Shown here piece after piece: positions 1-7,841 of a DNA stretch of 33,243 bases; position 1 is the first letter of the stretch, and each line of letters opens with the position of its first letter. A program made the position numbers and the translations under genes. The notes below the pieces were generated by a model. That model did no database searches. It was not told where the DNA came from and was given only the letters and a program-made list of their open reading frames with translations. The stretch is taken from assembly GCA_964580105.1 (NCBI GenBank), contig CAZOJJ010000033.1, positions 1-33,243 of the forward strand. Direction: 5' to 3'. This stretch comes from CAZOJJ01 sp964580105. Its GTDB lineage: Bacteria > Bacteroidota > Rhodothermia > Rhodothermales > Rubricoccaceae.

Positions 1-82
1 GTACGGCGGCCAGGAACAGGCCCTGGACGGCGCCGAGGAGGTAGAGCGCCTCCATCGCGTTGCTGAACGGGGACCCCTCCAT
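1..82 (-). CDS. Probable AraC-family regulator with membrane N-terminus (5' end only)
   Basis: An ATG at 82-80 opens a frame that runs off the window edge after 27 codons. The visible peptide starts MEGSPFSNAMEAL and continues with a hydrophobic LLGAVQGLFLAAV stretch. That phrase is typical of the first membrane helix of Bacteroidota AraC-type regulators, which place several N-terminal helices before a cytoplasmic HTH domain; this is from family memory. The DNA-binding domain lies outside the window, so the assignment rests on one helix. It is divergent from the lipoprotein gene at 220. An internal ATG ten codons in is an alternative start. Confidence 0.45.
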   Translation of the reverse strand, partial: MEGSPFSNAMEALYLLGAVQGLFLAAV

Positions 83-169
83 GCGGGCATCGAGGTGGGC
101 GGGGTGGTCGTGGCGCTAAGGTACCGGCGAAGGCGCTCGCCGACCGACCGCCGCGCTCGCGTCGTCCCG

Positions 170-177
170 TACTTTCC
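170..177 (+). promoter_or_regulatory. Putative -7 box (TACTTTCC)
   Basis: TACTTTCC matches the Bacteroidota -7 pattern TA-NN-TTTG in all but the last base. It ends 42 nt before the start codon of the lipoprotein gene at 220. No TTG is visible 19-21 nt upstream. Confidence 0.4.
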
Positions 178-219
178 GGCCGGCCGCCCCCTCGCGCCTG
201 CTCCTTCGACCCGGCTCCC

Positions 220-1146
220 ATGCGCCTCCTTCTGCTCGCCCTCGTCCTCGCCGTCGCCGCCTGCTCCGGGGCGCGGCCACCCGCCCCCGTGCTCCTCCGC
301 TCCGCGATGCCTGCCGTGCGGCTCCAGGCGCTCCGCGCCGATCCGTCCATTCCCAACTGGTCGTCCGACGAAGAGATCGTCGCCGTCTGCGAGGCGGGGC
401 CAGGCGAGACGCTGATGCTCACCACGCACCGCGTTCTCACCGTCCGCGACGGCTGGGCCCGCGCGCCGGAGGCGCGGATCAGCGGCCACGAGACGATCCA
501 GCGGCAGGACGGCGGCCTGCGCCTCGTCGGCCGGACGGCCATCGGCTCCTCCTCGGCCGCGTTCTCGACGGGGCGGTGCGACGTGGACGCCGTCGAGCCG
601 CTCGTGGCCGGCGTGATCCGGCTCCGCCGCGAGGGCGGCACCGCCGACGCCCTCCTCGCCCACCACGAACGGATCGCCGAGCGGGACCGCGCCCGCGCCG
701 AGGCCGCCGCCCGCGAGACGGCCCGGCAGGCCGAGGCCCTGGGCGCGCCCGCCGTTCCCGGCCTCACCTGGGCCCACGTGCCCGAGATCTTCGTGCGGCA
801 CCGCGCACTCTACGAGCACTTCGGCGTGACGCCCTCGGACCTCCTCCTCCTCGCCCAGGCCTACCCGAACGGCGTGCCCAACGCGCTCTGCGACGACCGG
901 CCGATCGGCCCCGTCTGCGAGAGCTTCCTGACGGTCCCGCACGGCGGGCCGTGCCGTGCGGCGGCCCTGCACTACGCGGCGTACTACGCGCCCGACATCG
1001 GCCGGGAGGGCGTCATCCGCGTCGAGTGCCCGGAGTACGACGTGGAGGTCGGGTTCAGCTTCGGCGACGTGGGGGTGCGGCAGGTCCACCGACGGAGCGG
1101 GGAGGCGGCGTACGAGGGGCGCGGGCCGCTCAGCCTGCTGGAGTAG
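220..1146 (+). CDS. Lipoprotein with PH-like domain, function unknown
   Basis: The 308-aa product begins with a lipoprotein signal peptide, MRLLLLALVLAVAAC, with Cys15 as the lipidation site, so it is probably anchored in a membrane facing the periplasm. Residues about 50-120 (LMLTTHRVLTV, then DGGLRLVG) read like a small bacterial PH-like beta domain. This is followed by an Ala/Arg/Glu-rich helix (about 147-170) and a C-terminal domain with paired cysteines (ALCDDRPIGPVC). I do not recognise the C-terminal domain and assign no function. The gene converges on rarA and overlaps its 3' end by 17 nt. Confidence 0.75.
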   Translation: MRLLLLALVLAVAACSGARPPAPVLLRSAMPAVRLQALRADPSIPNWSSDEEIVAVCEAGPGETLMLTTHRVLTVRDGWARAPEARISGHETIQRQDGGLRLVGRTAIGSSSAAFSTGRCDVDAVEPLVAGVIRLRREGGTADALLAHHERIAERDRARAEAAARETARQAEALGAPAVPGLTWAHVPEIFVRHRALYEHFGVTPSDLLLLAQAYPNGVPNALCDDRPIGPVCESFLTVPHGGPCRAAALHYAAYYAPDIGREGVIRVECPEYDVEVGFSFGDVGVRQVHRRSGEAAYEGRGPLSLLE

Positions 1147-2521
1147 GCTCCGCGTCGTCGTCCGCGTACCGGCGCACACGCTTCTCGATGGCCTCCGCCT
1201 GGTCCCGCTCGCGGAGGCGGGCGAGGCGTTCGGCCACGTGCCGCTCGTAGCCCGCCTCGCGCGGCGCGTAGAAGTAGAGCCCCTGCATCTCGGCGGGGAG
1301 GTACTGCTCCGGTACGTAGCCGTCGCGGTAGGCGTGGGGGTACTTGTAGCCCTTGCCGTGGCCGAGCCCCTCCCGGTCACGGCTGGCGTCCTTCAAGGGG
1401 TTCGGCACGTCGCCGCTCTGCTCCCGCTCGACGTGCTTCAGGGCGTCGAAGTACGCCAGCACGCTGTTGGATTTCGGGGCGGTGGCGAGGTACAGGCAGC
1501 ACTGGGCGAGGTGGAACTGCCCCTCGGGCATGCCGACGTAGTCGAACGCCTGCGCCGCCGCCGTCGCGATCTGAAGCGCGCGGGGGTCGGCCAGGCCGAC
1601 ATCCTCGGCGGCGAAGATGAGCATGCGGCGGAAGATGAAGCGGGGGTCCTCGCCGGCGTAGACCATCCGCGCCATCCAGTAGAGCGCCGCGTCGGGGTCC
1701 GACCCGCGGAGGCTCTTGATGAAGGCCGAGATGGTGTCGAAGTGGGCGTCGCCGTCCTTGTCGTAGAGCACGGCGCGGCGCTGGATGGAGTCCTCGGCCA
1801 CCGCGAGGTCGACGTGGACGACGCCGGCCTCGTCCGCCTCGGTCGTCTCGACGGCCAGCTCCAGCGCGTTGAGCAGGCTCCGGGCGTCGCCGTTGGCGGT
1901 GGAGACGAGGTGGTCGAGCGCCTCGCCGGTGAGGGCGACGGCGCGGCGGCCGTAGCCGCGCTCGGGGTCGGCGAGGGCCTGGCGGGCGACGGCGCGGAGG
2001 TCGTCCTCCGTGAGCGTCTTGAGCTCGAAGATCCGGCTGCGGGAGACGAGCGCCTTGTTGACCTCGAAGTACGGGTTCTCCGTCGTCGCGCCGATGAACG
2101 TGACGGTGCCGTTCTCGACGTGCGGCAGGAGGGCGTCCTGCTGGGCTTTGTTGAACCGGTGGACCTCGTCCACGAAGAGGATCGTCCGCTGCCCGTGGAG
2201 GCGGAGCCGCTCCTGCGCCGCGGCGATCTGCTCGCGGATGTCTTTCACGCCCGCGAGCACGGCGTTGAGGCTGGCGAAGTGGCTCCGCGTCGTGTTCGCG
2301 ATGATCCGCGCGAGCGTGGTCTTGCCCGTGCCCGGCGGTCCGAAGAAGATGACCGAGGTGACGCGGTCCGCCTCGACGGCGCGGCGGAGGAGGGTGCCCG
2401 GCCCGAGGATGTGCGGCTGCCCGACGAACTCGTCGAGCGTGCGCGGACGCATCCGGTCGGCGAGGGGGGCGGAGGCGGCGAGGCGGGCCTGGGCGGCGGC
2501 GGCGAAGAGGTCGGAAGCCAT
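1130..2521 (-). CDS. rarA: Replication-associated recombination protein A (RarA/MgsA AAA+ ATPase)
   Basis: This 463-aa protein belongs to the RarA/MgsA/WRNIP1 family of clamp-loader-like AAA+ ATPases, which act at stalled replication forks in the cytoplasm. Visible motifs are Walker A GPPGTGKT (61-68), Walker B LFVDEVH (115-121), sensor 1 GATTENP (144-150), and the family-specific C-terminal tetramerisation region with HGKGYKYPHAY. The length is normal for the family. I chose the ATG at 2521 (MASDLF) because the family begins a few residues before the RPRTLDEFVGQ motif. The frame is open further upstream, but that stretch is antisense to pncA and unlike the family. It is divergent from pncA, with about 220 bp between them. 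Confidence 0.95.
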   Translation of the reverse strand: MASDLFAAAAQARLAASAPLADRMRPRTLDEFVGQPHILGPGTLLRRAVEADRVTSVIFFGPPGTGKTTLARIIANTTRSHFASLNAVLAGVKDIREQIAAAQERLRLHGQRTILFVDEVHRFNKAQQDALLPHVENGTVTFIGATTENPYFEVNKALVSRSRIFELKTLTEDDLRAVARQALADPERGYGRRAVALTGEALDHLVSTANGDARSLLNALELAVETTEADEAGVVHVDLAVAEDSIQRRAVLYDKDGDAHFDTISAFIKSLRGSDPDAALYWMARMVYAGEDPRFIFRRMLIFAAEDVGLADPRALQIATAAAQAFDYVGMPEGQFHLAQCCLYLATAPKSNSVLAYFDALKHVEREQSGDVPNPLKDASRDREGLGHGKGYKYPHAYRDGYVPEQYLPAEMQGLYFYAPREAGYERHVAERLARLRERDQAEAIEKRVRRYADDDAEPTPAG

Positions 2522-2583
2522 GCGGGCAGGGGCGGGAACGGGGTAGATACCCCCGCCCACCGATGAAGCTCCGGCGGGTGGGC

Positions 2584-2613
2584 TTGCCGTTTCCGGCCGG
2601 TGGCGTAGATTCC
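2584..2613 (+). promoter_or_regulatory. Bacteroidota-type promoter for pncA-pncB
   Basis: TTG at 2584-2586 is followed after 19 nt by TAGATTCC at 2606-2613. This matches the TTG-N19-21-TAnnTTTG architecture of Bacteroidota housekeeping promoters. It implies a leader of roughly 120 nt before pncA, much longer than elsewhere in the window. Confidence 0.5.
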
Positions 2614-2645
2614 GCCGGCCGGTGCTCTCACCCCGCAGCGGCCTA

Positions 2646-2683
2646 CGGAAGCCGCTCGTCCCTGCCGGGGCGGGCGGCTTCCG
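2646..2683 (+). promoter_or_regulatory. Stem-loop in the pncA leader
   Basis: CGGAAGCCGC (2646-2655) and GCGGCTTCCG (2674-2683) form a perfect 10-bp inverted repeat with an 18-nt loop. It lies between the putative promoter and the pncA start at 2742. It matches no riboswitch class that I recognise and is not followed by a T tract. Confidence 0.4.
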
Positions 2684-2741
2684 CGTTGTGGACCCTCGGC
2701 CCCGGCGCGCCGTACATCCCGCCTCACCCACCGACCCCGCC

Positions 2742-3296
2742 ATGCGCCTCCGCCCGGGCGACGCCCTCCTCCTCGTCGACGTCCAGAACGACTTCTGCCC
2801 CGGCGGTGCGCTGGCCGTCCCCGAGGGCGACGCCGTCGTGCCCGTGCTGAACCGGTGGATCGAGGCGGCCACCGAGGGCGGCGTCCCCGTCGTCGCCACG
2901 CGCGACTGGCACCCGCCCGACCACGTCTCCTTCGAGGCGCAGGGCGGGCCGTGGCCGCCCCACTGCGTGCAGGGCACCGAGGGCGCCGCCTTCCACCCCG
3001 GCCTCGCGCTGCCGGACGACGCCGTCGTCGTCAGCAAAGCGACCGCGCCCGAGGCCGAGGCGTACTCCGGCTTCGAGGGCACCGGCCTCGCCGACATCCT
3101 CCGCGCCCTCGGCGTCCGCCGCGTCTTCGTCGGCGGCCTGGCGACGGACTACTGCGTGAAGGCCACCGTGCTCGACGCGCTCCGCGAGGGCTTCGAGGTG
3201 CGCCTCGTCGAGGGCGGCCACCGTGGCATCGCCGCCGACACGTCCGAGGCCGCGCTCGACGCGATGACCGGGGCCGGCGCCGTGGTCGAGGGCTGA
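2742..3296 (+). CDS. pncA: Nicotinamidase (isochorismatase-like hydrolase)
   Basis: The 184-aa enzyme hydrolyses nicotinamide to nicotinate, the first step of NAD salvage by the Preiss-Handler route. The full catalytic set is visible: Asp13 in VDVQNDF, Lys99 in VVSKAT, and Cys138 in GLATDYCVKAT. The metal ligands are Asp55 and His57 in RDWHPPDH and His74 in WPPHC. The start at 2742 places the DVQNDF strand at the usual distance from the N-terminus. pncB follows 41 nt downstream on the same strand and uses its product, so the two are almost certainly co-transcribed. Confidence 0.93.
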   Translation: MRLRPGDALLLVDVQNDFCPGGALAVPEGDAVVPVLNRWIEAATEGGVPVVATRDWHPPDHVSFEAQGGPWPPHCVQGTEGAAFHPGLALPDDAVVVSKATAPEAEAYSGFEGTGLADILRALGVRRVFVGGLATDYCVKATVLDALREGFEVRLVEGGHRGIAADTSEAALDAMTGAGAVVEG

Positions 3297-3337
3297 GGAC
3301 GGACGCAGTCATCCCCTTCCTGCTCTCCCGCTCCGCC

Positions 3338-4708
3338 ATGCCTGCCGCTTCTTGGACCGACGACGCCAACACCGCCCTCGTCACGGACCTCTACCAGCTG
3401 ACGATGCTCCAGGCGTACTGGCGCGAGGGGATGCGCGGCGAGGCCACGTTCGACCTCTTCGTCCGCCGCCTGCCGCCGCACCGGAGCTACCTGCTGGCCT
3501 GCGGCCTCGACGGCGCGCTGCGCTACCTCGAAACCGTCCGCTTCCCCGCCGACGCCCTCGCCTACCTCGCCACGCTCGGCCTCTTCCGCGACGACTTCCT
3601 GGCGGCCCTCGCCGATTTCCGGTTCACCGGCGCCGTCCGTGCCGTCCCCGAAGGCACCGTCGTCTTCCCGAACGAGCCGATCCTGGAGGTGACCGCGCCC
3701 ATCGCCGAGGCCCAGCTCGTCGAGACGTTTCTGCTCAACCAGATCACGCTCCAGACGGTCGTCGCGTCGAAGGCGGCGCGCGTGGTGCGGGCGGCGCAGG
3801 GCCGGGCGGTGTCCGACTTCGGGATGCGCCGCGCCCACGGCGCCGACGCCGCCCTGAAAGGGGCGCGAGCGATGTGGATCGCGGGCGTGAGCTCGACCTC
3901 GAACGTGGAGGCCGGGCGCGTCTACGGGATTCCGGTGGCGGGTACGATGGCCCACAGCTATATCGAGGCGCACGAGTCGGAGGCCGACGCCTTCCGCGCC
4001 TTCGCCGCGCTCTACCCCGAGACGGTGCTGCTCGTGGATACCTACGACACGCTCGCGGGCGTCCGCCAGGTCGTCGCGCTGGCGCGCGAGTGGGGCGAGG
4101 CCTTCCGCGTCCGCGCCCTCCGCCTCGACTCGGGCGACCTCGCGGTCCTCGCGAAGGAGGCCCGCGCCCTCCTCGACGAGGCCGGCCTGACCGGCGTCCG
4201 CCTCGTCGCCTCTTCCAGCCTGGACGAGTACCGGATCGCGGCGCTCCTCGAAGCCGGCGCCCCCATCGACGCCTTCGGCGTCGGCACCCGCATGGCGACG
4301 TCGCAGGACGCCCCGGCGCTCGACGCGGTCTACAAGCTCGCGGCCTACGACGGCACGCCGCGGATGAAGCTGGCCGAGGGCAAGGACACGCTCCCCGGCC
4401 GCAAGCAGGTCTGGCGCCGCACCGGCCCCGACGGCCGTTTCGCCGGCGACGTCATCGGGGCGGCCGAGGAAGCATGCGACGGCACGCCGCTCCTGGTCGA
4501 GGTCATGCGAGACGGTCGGCGCCTCGGCGCCGAGCCGCTCGACGCGATCCGCGCCCGCGCGCAGGCTCAGCTCGACGCGCTGCCCGAAGCGCTCCACGCC
4601 CTCGACCCGCCCGAGGCGGCCTACCCCGTCGTCGTGAGCGAGCGGCTGGCGGCCGAGCGCGAGCGGGTCCGCGCCGCCCTCCGGACCCGGCACGGCCTCG
4701 CCGGTTAG
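3338..4708 (+). CDS. pncB: Nicotinate phosphoribosyltransferase
   Basis: This 456-aa cytosolic enzyme joins nicotinate to PRPP, with ATP, to give nicotinate mononucleotide. Supporting signatures are the N-terminal LVTDLYQLTML, the FDLFVRRLP segment, and the conserved core with SDFGMRRAHG, SSTSNVEAG and GTMAHSYIEA. The His in GTMAHS is where the family carries its phosphorylated histidine. VDTYDT and RLDSGDL also match. The length suits the longer NAPRTase subfamily. With pncA it forms a two-gene salvage operon. Its stop overlaps the stop of the convergent acetyltransferase gene by 4 nt. Confidence 0.95.
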   Translation: MPAASWTDDANTALVTDLYQLTMLQAYWREGMRGEATFDLFVRRLPPHRSYLLACGLDGALRYLETVRFPADALAYLATLGLFRDDFLAALADFRFTGAVRAVPEGTVVFPNEPILEVTAPIAEAQLVETFLLNQITLQTVVASKAARVVRAAQGRAVSDFGMRRAHGADAALKGARAMWIAGVSSTSNVEAGRVYGIPVAGTMAHSYIEAHESEADAFRAFAALYPETVLLVDTYDTLAGVRQVVALAREWGEAFRVRALRLDSGDLAVLAKEARALLDEAGLTGVRLVASSSLDEYRIAALLEAGAPIDAFGVGTRMATSQDAPALDAVYKLAAYDGTPRMKLAEGKDTLPGRKQVWRRTGPDGRFAGDVIGAAEEACDGTPLLVEVMRDGRRLGAEPLDAIRARAQAQLDALPEALHALDPPEAAYPVVVSERLAAERERVRAALRTRHGLAG

Positions 4709-5010
4709 AGGCGAACGCCCGGCATCAGGAGGTCGCCGTAGTCGTCGGCGTGGCGGCGGACGTAGGCGGCGACGAACGGGCAGAGCGGAAGGACGGGCAC
4801 GCCCTCGGTGCGCGCCCAGTCGAGCGCGGCGCGGGCGAGGCGGCTGCCGACGCCCTGCCCCTCGGCTTCCTTCGGCACCTCGGTGTGCGTGAACACGATC
4901 AGGTTCGTCGCCCGCTGGTACGCCACCTCGGCGTCGCCCGCCTCGGTGCGGATCACGAAGCGCGAGCGGTCGGCGTCGTGGTGGACGGGCGGCAGGTCGG
5001 AATCGCCCAT
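4705..5010 (-). CDS. Small GNAT-like acetyltransferase (Acetyltransf_CG / YjdJ type)
   Basis: From the ATG at 5010 the product is 101 aa and consists of one compact GNAT domain. It carries HTEVPKEAEGQGVGSRLA (acetyl-CoA loop, with Q-G-x-G) and PLCPFVAAYVRRH (the Cys/His segment typical of the Acetyltransf_CG family). The substrate is unknown. The start is ambiguous: the N-terminus runs into an 18-bp tandem repeat in which every copy supplies an in-frame ATG (5010, 5028, 5046, and more past the gap). I give the shortest form, because family members are about 90-100 aa. Longer forms would add MGDSDD repeats. It is downstream of the SDR gene on the same strand. Confidence 0.8.
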   Translation of the reverse strand: MGDSDLPPVHHDADRSRFVIRTEAGDAEVAYQRATNLIVFTHTEVPKEAEGQGVGSRLARAALDWARTEGVPVLPLCPFVAAYVRRHADDYGDLLMPGVRL

Positions 5011-5204
5011 GTCATCGGAATCGCCCATGTCATCGGAATCGCCCATGTCANNNNNNNNNNNNNNNNNNNNNNNNNNNNNNNNNNNNNNNNNNNNNNNNNN
5101 NNNNNNNNNNNNNNNNNNNNNNNNNNNNNNNNNNNNNNNNNNNNNNNNNNTCGGAATCGCCCATGTCATCGGAATCGCCCATGTCATCGGAATCGCCCAT
5201 GTCA
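4997..5204 (-). repeat. 18-bp tandem repeat at an operon stop/start junction, with assembly gap
   Basis: On the minus strand the unit is TGACATGGGCGATTCCGA. Exactly three perfect copies lie left of the gap (4997-5014, 5015-5032, 5033-5050) and three right of it (5151-5168, 5169-5186, 5187-5204). The first copy read on the minus strand contains the SDR stop TGA, then one base, then ATG. In the acetyltransferase frame each unit encodes DMGDSD, with an in-frame start codon. True copy number is unknown. Confidence 0.95.
5051..5150. other. Assembly gap (100 N) inside the tandem repeat
   Basis: Exactly 100 Ns are flanked on both sides by the same 18-bp repeat, which suggests a scaffold placeholder of unknown true length. 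100 is not a multiple of 3, so the apparent frame break across it is not evidence of a frameshift. Confidence 0.9.
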
Positions 5205-5906
5205 GACGTCCCCCAGCTGGGGGCGGAGGAGGATCTCTTCGACGACGGTGCGACCCGAGAGGGCCTGCACGTCCACGACGAGGCGGGCGAGGTCGTCGGG
5301 CGGCATGAACCGCTCGGCGGGGAGGCCGGACGCCGCCCAGCTGTCGGTGTACGTCGCCCCCGGCAGGAGCGTGATCACCCGGATGCCGTACGCCTTCGTC
5401 TCCTCGCGGAGACTCCGTGCCAGCCCGAGGAGGCCGTGCTTGGCCGCGCCATAGGCCACGCCGCGCGGGTAGCCCTTCACCGAGGCCACCGACGCCATGA
5501 AGACCACGTCGCCCGAGCCGCGCTCGGCCATCCCGCCGAGGAAGGCGCGCGTGACCAGGAACGCGCTCGTGAGGTTGACGTCGAGGTCGGCCCGGAAGTC
5601 GGCGGGCGTCATCGCGAGGACGCCGCCGGGGCGGAAGGCGCCCGCGTTGTTGACGAGCACGTCGGGCACGCCGAGGCGGGCACGGACGGCCGCGGCCATC
5701 GCCTCGACGGCCGCGTCGTCGGTCACGTCGCAGGGAAAGGCGTCGGCCTCGGCGCCGTGGGCGCGGCAGCGGGCCACCACGTCGGCCAGCATGCTCTCCG
5801 AGCGGGCGACGAGCGCCAGCCGGGTCGCGCCGCCGTAGCGCGCGGCGAACGCCTCGGCGACGGCGGCGCCGATCCCCCGGCTCGCTCCGGTGACGAGGAC
5901 GGTCAT
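5202..5906 (-). CDS. SDR-family oxidoreductase, sepiapterin-reductase-like
   Basis: This 234-aa protein is a classical short-chain dehydrogenase. It has the dinucleotide motif TGASRGIG (6-13), NNAG (86-89), Ser139, and Tyr152/Lys156 in YGAAK. The ARSESML segment at 34-40 follows the second beta strand, the usual cofactor-specificity position. The C-terminus RTVVEEILLRPQLGD closely resembles what I remember of Chlorobium sepiapterin reductase. It lies downstream of PTPS and folE on the same strand, which fits a final biopterin reduction. A general NADP-dependent SDR remains possible. I chose the ATG at 5906 because the glycine motif should begin within about 10 residues. The stop codon lies inside the 18-bp repeat. 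Confidence 0.88.
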   Translation of the reverse strand: MTVLVTGASRGIGAAVAEAFAARYGGATRLALVARSESMLADVVARCRAHGAEADAFPCDVTDDAAVEAMAAAVRARLGVPDVLVNNAGAFRPGGVLAMTPADFRADLDVNLTSAFLVTRAFLGGMAERGSGDVVFMASVASVKGYPRGVAYGAAKHGLLGLARSLREETKAYGIRVITLLPGATYTDSWAASGLPAERFMPPDDLARLVVDVQALSGRTVVEEILLRPQLGDV

Positions 5907-5970
5907 GCAGGAAGACGTACGAAGGAGGACATGAGAGCGGGACGGGAGGGAGACGGGAAGGCGCACGTGG

Positions 5971-5998
5971 CCTACGTCCGACGGCCTACGTCCGACGG
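5971..5998. repeat. 14-bp perfect tandem duplication, folE-SDR spacer
   Basis: CCTACGTCCGACGG occurs twice back to back (5971-5984, 5985-5998), followed by a degenerate CCGACGTCG. It begins 17 nt beyond the folE stop codon, in the 109-bp spacer before the SDR gene. Confidence 0.9.
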
Positions 5999-6015
5999 CC
6001 GACGTCGCCCTTCCC

Positions 6016-6687
<672 letters not shown>

Positions 6688-6777
6688 CGATGAGGAAAGG
6701 AGGTGGGGAGGAGCGGAAGCGAGGAGGCGGAGGCGTTCTTCCTCTCCTCCATGCCGTCGCTCCTCCGTTCCTTGAAG

Positions 6778-7194
6778 CTACTCGCCCCGGTAGGTGACGC
6801 GGTTGCGCGGGGTCTCGCGGAGCACGATCTCGTGGAGGCGGCCCGGCGCGGGGATCGCGTCCACCAGCCGCTCCCAGATGGCGACGGCCACGTTCTCGGT
6901 GGAGGGCATCACGCCCTGGAGCCACGGCACGTCGAGGTTGAGGTTGCGGTGGTCGAGGTGATCCACCACCCGCTCGTTCACGATCCGCTTGAGGTCCGAG
7001 AGGTCGATCACGAAGCCGGTGTCGGGGTCGGGTTCGCCGGCCACGGTCACGTCGAGCTCGAAGTTGTGGCCGTGCCAGTTGGGGTTGTTGCAGCGGCCGA
7101 AGGTCTCGCGGTTCCAGGCGTCCGGCTTCGCCGGGTTGTGGAGGCGGTGGGCCGCGTTGAAGTGGACGGTGCGGGTGATGTAGACGGTGGGCAT
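6778..7194 (-). CDS. 6-pyruvoyltetrahydropterin / 6-carboxytetrahydropterin synthase
   Basis: The 138-aa protein has zinc ligands His16 (FNAAHRL) and His41/His43 (WHGHN). The catalytic Cys35 lies in FGRCNNPNWHGHN, and PSTENVAV and a C-terminal VTYRGE follow. The C-N-N-P-N-x-H-G-H block resembles animal 6-pyruvoyltetrahydropterin synthase more than short QueD proteins. Bacteroidota homologues with this block are commonly annotated either way. The product could serve tetrahydrobiopterin synthesis (with folE and the SDR next door) or queuosine synthesis. No queC, queE or queF is in the window. The ATG at 7194 gives the expected short N-terminus. Confidence 0.92.
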   Translation of the reverse strand: MPTVYITRTVHFNAAHRLHNPAKPDAWNRETFGRCNNPNWHGHNFELDVTVAGEPDPDTGFVIDLSDLKRIVNERVVDHLDHRNLNLDVPWLQGVMPSTENVAVAIWERLVDAIPAPGRLHEIVLRETPRNRVTYRGE

Positions 7195-7272
7195 GGGGCT
7201 GGGCCCGAAGGCGCCGTTCGTAAGCTCCGGGGAGCGACTGAACCCGCGCCCGCGAGCGCCGTTCCACTCCGT

Positions 7273-7298
7273 CCGCCTCGGGACCGAGACCGAGGCGG
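7273..7298. promoter_or_regulatory. Stem-loop in the divergent PTPS/HIT intergenic region
   Basis: CCGCCTCGG (7273-7281) pairs with CCGAGGCGG (7290-7298) around an 8-nt loop, in the 223-bp region between two divergent genes. No T tract follows, so a terminator is unlikely. I see no clear -7 box in this region. Confidence 0.35.
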
Positions 7299-7417
7299 GC
7301 GCACCTGCGATCACCCCGCCCGTCCGACGCCGCCGCGTTCCGCTCTGCGCGCCTGCCGCCCGGCGACCCCGTGCGCGCCCACCGTTTGCTCCGCCCGCGA
7401 ACCCACCCGCTCCCGCC

Positions 7418-7759
7418 GTGCCCGAAAAAACGCTCTTCCAGAAGATCGCCGACCGCGAGATCCCCGGCGACATCGTCTACGAGGACGACCGCTGCCTCGC
7501 CTTCCGCGACATCCAGCCCGTCGCGCCGACGCACGTGCTCGTCGTCCCGCGCCGGCCCATCCCCCGCGCCGACGCCATCACCGAGGCCGACGAAGCGCTC
7601 GTCGGGCACCTCTTCGTCGCCGCCCGGAAAATCGCCGAGGCGGAAGGGCTGACCGACTACCGGCTCGTGATGAACAACGGCGCGGGCGCGGGGCAGTCCG
7701 TCTTCCACATCCACCTTCACCTGCTCGCCGGTCGGCCGTTCTCCTGGCCGCCGGGGTGA
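7418..7759 (+). CDS. HIT-family nucleotide hydrolase (HINT type)
   Basis: The 113-aa protein belongs to the histidine triad superfamily, whose HINT members hydrolyse purine nucleoside phosphoramidates in the cytoplasm. The triad HIHLHLL is at 97-103. N-terminal FQKIADREIPGDIVYEDD and the HVLVVPRRPI segment match HINT proteins. I chose the GTG at 7418 because it gives the standard family length; upstream sequence in the same frame is low-complexity and has no family similarity. It is divergent from the PTPS gene and precedes the ABC ATPase by about 80 nt. Confidence 0.93.
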   Translation: MPEKTLFQKIADREIPGDIVYEDDRCLAFRDIQPVAPTHVLVVPRRPIPRADAITEADEALVGHLFVAARKIAEAEGLTDYRLVMNNGAGAGQSVFHIHLHLLAGRPFSWPPG

Positions 7760-7841
7760 GGGCCTGGGCGAGGGCCGAGGGATGATAGCCGAGGGGTGCA
7801 CTCGGGTCGCCCTCCATCACCCATCACCCATCTGCCATGCT

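Noticed and set aside
956..2566. Long open frame on the plus strand over rarA
   Set aside because: It is the GC-rich antisense shadow of rarA; its peptide is Val/Glu/Arg repetitive. Similar antisense frames over ribBA, tkt and the nuo genes were rejected for the same reason.
2522..3097. N-terminal extension of RarA (open frame continues upstream)
   Set aside because: The added sequence is antisense to pncA, low-complexity, and unlike the RarA family, which starts shortly before RPRTLDEFVGQ.
5010..5200. Frameshift in the acetyltransferase N-terminus
   Set aside because: The apparent phase change comes from the arbitrary 100-N gap length; whole 18-bp units would keep the frame.
4997..5204. 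CRISPR array
   Set aside because: The 18-bp units are directly adjacent with no unique spacers, and no cas genes are present.
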